From Rattus norvegicus (taxonomy: Eukaryota > Chordata > Mammalia > Rodentia > Muridae), in assembly GCF_036323735.1 (NCBI RefSeq), contig NC_086024.1:69444924-69508923 (forward strand): a DNA stretch of 64,000 nucleotides, in the 5' to 3' direction. Position 1 is the first letter of the stretch. Each line of letters starts with the position of its first letter. The translations under genes and the position numbers were made by a program. The notes beneath the pieces were generated by a model, which saw nothing but the letters and a program-made list of their open reading frames with translations, ran no database searches and was not told where the DNA came from. This document shows positions 60,424 through 64,000 of this stretch, piece by piece.

Positions 60424-61171
60424 AAACTGAAGACATCTATATGAAATTAAATTATATACAGATTCAAATTTTCACGTAAGATATTTTATTTTTGAAATTT
60501 ATGATGACTGATACATCAATATATAAAAATTGCTCTAAAAGTCTATTGGAGAAGATTCATCATTGGTCCACACACTCAACAAATATTATAAACATATAAA
60601 GAAAAGTTACTTAGAAATCCAAAGCTGATTAAAAAAAATAAAACAAACTTAAGAAGCCAACGAAGATATAATAAGTATAAACCCTTAAAGCAATTCTATT
60701 GGTCTTAAAATAGGTACCAAAATGAGACAGATTACATTTTAAAAATCCAAATAAAACATTTCAAATGCTCACTGGAAGTTAGAGCATTTGTGATCAGCCA
60801 CACCTGTGCAAGCAATTACTTAAGGCTTTGAGTGAGAAGCAAACTCCACAGCTATGCATGGTATTTCTATGTGGTCACCTATCTTCTAGAAGATAGTAGA
60901 TTGGTTTTATGAGTTTGAAGATTAAAAAAGAATACATTGAAGTTCTCTAGCACAGATTAAGTACGTCACACATACACAAGTGATATTTTCTAAAAACAAT
61001 AAAATTAAATATAGAAGTTTAACCTCTAAAATGTTCTCTTTTAAAGCCTTGGGTATATATAGCATTCCTCATTTCAAAATAAATTTTATACCACTAGTCT
61101 AGGTACAATTAGTTATAGAAATTGACTCTCCAACAAAAAGAAAATGAACTCCCAAAAGCAAAAGCAGCAAG
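60424..61171. other. unique AT-rich stretch, no gene recognised
   Basis: Nothing recognised. Confidence 0.45.
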
Positions 61172-61232
61172 AAAACCCAAACCCCAAACCAAACTAAACC
61201 AAACCAAACCAAACCAATGAACCAACCAAGCA
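61172..61232. repeat. (AAACC)n simple repeat
   Basis: Imperfect CAAAC/AACCA pentanucleotide units. Confidence 0.85.
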
Positions 61233-64000
61233 ACTATGAAACTCTCATGTATCTTGATGCTAAATTGTTAAGTGCTAAAGATCTTTTAATGGTTGTGTCT
61301 ATGAGGTGGTGAATAGCAAGTGATTAAATATTATGATCTAAATAATATAATCCATGTAGAATTTTCCTAAACACTTTCCTCCAACATATTTAGAAACTAG
61401 GGCTAGGCTTTTACAAAGAGATTTGTGCTTTGCCAATATATGTTCAAATTACAATTCAAATCTGAAGTGGGCTTCAAACTGAGACTCCTGTTTTGTTTTA
61501 CAGTGTTAATGTGGACTGATTTCCAAGCCTGTGGTCTTTCTTTAATTAGAATCTTTCAAAGTTTACTCCTGAAACAGACAACATAGAGCACCACAGTCAC
61601 CAACTCTATTCAAGATGTTTTAAGTATACTGGATTATTTTATTATAGTGCATTATCTACTACAGATTTGATGTGTCTTAATGATGGTGTAAGATTGTGAG
61701 AGTTTTGGGATGTCATCATTTTACATTTGTGTTAGACTACCTTAGAAAGGAAACGGACATAACTACCTAATAGTTAAAATGCAGTATTTTTGCTATAGAT
61801 TAAAAATAAAAACTATAACATTGGATGAACCAGAAGAAATGCTTAATTGTTTTCATTATCCAGATGTTTCCAAATAGTTTTCAAACTGAAGATAAATGGC
61901 CCATCCAAATTATTCATTGCAATTTGAACCCTCTTTGTAGATCTATAGGACTGGGTTGTTCAATTGAGTCTTCTGCTAACAGTATTTTTGTTCCACCAGA
62001 AAGACAAAAGCCAAACAAAAACAAAACAAAACAAAAAAACAGAAAACTGGACACATCAGTGATTTTCATGTATATTTATCTCCTTCAAGCATTTTCAAAG
62101 TGGAGATGCTATATTAACAACAGAGAGACAACTGTATGTTATCCTAAAACATTTCATACTATTTCATGGAATACATGTTACCAGGGACAATATTTTTAAT
62201 TGTGTGTAAAACACATTGAAGAAGACCAGGTCTCTGCAGTGAGAAGCCACATTACTTCCTCGCTCTATTGACGAAGAGCACTGGCACCATCAGGGTTCCG
62301 GTATCAAACATTCAGATGTGATTGCACTTACTTGTTCGTCTCTTACTTGATACTGAGTTAAAGCAGATTCAAACTGGTCCTCTATTGATTTCAGCAGTAG
62401 ATTAGCTGGTGTGATATGGGGCAGTACTGTCTTCTATGCAAATTCTCCAATGATTTCATAGCGGTAAGCACACCTAAGTGCTAAATGCTTGGTTTTTTCA
62501 AATAAATGCAGACCTACCTTGATTTTCACTATAAGCCTGTATTCATTTCCACAGGACAATGTTTTCACACAATGTAAGGCAAAACAGATATTAAGTTACT
62601 TAACAGAACTCATGTTTAAATAATTAAAACTAATTTGTGTTTAAAGCTATTTGCAGATTTATTAGAGAAACAAATACAAATATGCATTTCTACAGAACTG
62701 TTTTTTTTTCCAAAATGAGCTTAAAACTTGTTCCACAGTTTTCACTTGTTTATATATCTAATGGCAACCCAAGTATTGGCCTCTGCACCACTTTTAATGA
62801 GACAATTGCCCTTCCATCGCAATTATAAAAAACTATTTAAAAAAAAATTCAGCACATACACGTTAAATATTTTCCTTAAAAAAATAATCTAATCAAAATA
62901 TTGAATACTTTAGATTTAAACAATATTTTATTTACAAATCTGATTTGATGTACTTTATTAATTATACAAGGTAATGCTTCAATTTTCAAGAACAGTTGCT
63001 TTTTGTTTTTATAGACCAGTGGAATGACATCCTATCTAATAATGTTCTACACTTTGCTTTGTTTTGAAAATTAACACAAGTTTCTGATACTTTCTTTTTT
63101 CGCAAAAACGTTATTTAATTGGGGGCACATATCTGATGAAACAAAAATAACATGCAAAATTCCAAAAATAATTGTAAAGTAATGATACTTACCCTTTATG
63201 TAAAAAGACATCTATGGACAACAGTGCACAACAATAGCATGTACTCATGTTTATGAGAAACCAAGCAGGAGGCAAAATGAGTTCATCCTGTTTTCTAATC
63301 ATAAAGAATTTCATATGGCTGTTTGCATCATTTAAATAAAGTGTATATATTAAATTTCTAAGATTACATTGCACTCAAAATTATTACTTATAGCCATGCT
63401 TGCCCTGAATTTGATGATCAATGAATTTCTGCTACTAACAGAGTAACTGGTCTTAAATTGTGTTTGTGGATGTAGAATGTTAAATTGTATTTTCATCTCC
63501 TTTCAATTGCTGCCTTGGAAAGCAAGAATTCCCTTCTTGGAGAAGAATTACAGTAAACAAAATTTACTTAAGGACTCAGTGAGGAATCATTATATGAATC
63601 AAGAATGTACCATAAGAATGGATTAAAAGGAATGTTGTAACCAGTACCTCTGTTGAAGTCTATTACCACCATTAAAATTTCTAAGAAAAGATAGGGCCTG
63701 TAACATGGGGATTCCATTCATTGTCAAATTACTAAAATCTACCAATTTAATGCTTTCATACTGTTTATTTTTTCCAATAAAAAAATAAATCTCATACATT
63801 AGAAGTGGTACACAAAAAACTGGGATAAAATTTATCAGATTCTTGATAGCACCATTTACACATTCTTAAAGTAAACATTAATATGCACTTTCTTAGAAAG
63901 CGATATAAATATATAATACAGGACTTGCTAACCTCTGTTAACCATCTGAATGCGATGGAATAATCTATCTCTACTGTGCAGGTAGGCTTGTGCATGGCGG
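61233..64000. other. unique AT-rich stretch, no gene recognised
   Basis: 2.8 kb with only an AAAAC-type patch (62013-62041). The 124-codon plus frame at 61825-62199 runs through that patch and has no known domain. Confidence 0.45.

Noticed and set aside
61825..62199. 124-codon plus frame
   Set aside because: It runs through an AAAAC simple repeat, has AT-driven composition and no domain.

Overview
The window looks like ordinary nuclear DNA of a rat (Rattus norvegicus or a close relative). Three independent repeat signatures point there: three tRNA-Ala/BC1-derived ID SINEs, a family expanded in rat; a near-complete young rodent LINE-1 with a rat-type 5' UTR; and many rodent-only SINEs (B1, B3, B4) and rodent DNA/LTR relics, together with abundant long dinucleotide microsatellites. 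I recognise no host protein-coding exon, RNA gene, CpG island or CRISPR array. Nearly all open frames are LINE-1, microsatellite translations or chance frames of 60-120 codons. The segment is therefore intergenic or deep-intronic; the sequence alone does not say which.

Layout. 1-2000: (TC)n, a MaLR-type LTR, an antisense B1 and (GT)n. 1996-8556: a young, + strand LINE-1 (2013-8539) between 17-bp target-site duplications. It has a GC-rich 5' UTR, an intact 402-codon ORF1 and an ORF2 of about 1275 codons broken by one nonsense codon at 5077. It lacks a poly(A) tail. 8557-20140: unique AT-rich DNA with URR1-like relics, B4, B3, two MIR-like relics (one carrying a trinucleotide tract), a candidate conserved noncoding block at 14150-15350, and an old antisense LINE-1 3' UTR at 19495-20140. 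22155-24140: B1, B3 with (AT)n, B1. 24141-31215: an old, heavily decayed + strand LINE-1 (Lx-like), interrupted by another LINE-1 3' end, a B1-like/poly(A) insertion, a (CA)n tract and a large ORF2 deletion. 31216-40400: mostly unique DNA with B4 and a URR1-like relic. 40404-40516: a compound (TC)n(CA)n(GA)n tract able to fold on itself. 40839-44020: ID, LTR-like relic, B3, (GT)n, URR1-like relic. 44891-48665: long (TC)n, B4, old ID-like SINE, ID. 50885-64000: AT-rich unique DNA with an LTR-like fragment, a 26-bp minisatellite at 53105-53379, a (TAA)n tract, a SINE relic and an ID with a clean target duplication (60308-60423).

There is no operon-like cooperation between genes here. The only genes forming a unit are LINE-1 ORF1 (RNA-binding chaperone) and ORF2 (endonuclease/reverse transcriptase), which work in cis on their own RNA. 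The same machinery explains the ID, B1, B3 and B4 insertions, which are mobilised by LINE-1. I found no new multi-gene system. The most interesting items are a 242-codon antisense frame across the whole LINE-1 5' UTR, the tail-less 3' junction of that LINE-1, the repeat expansion in the ORF1 coiled coil, the self-complementary microsatellite and the 26-bp minisatellite.
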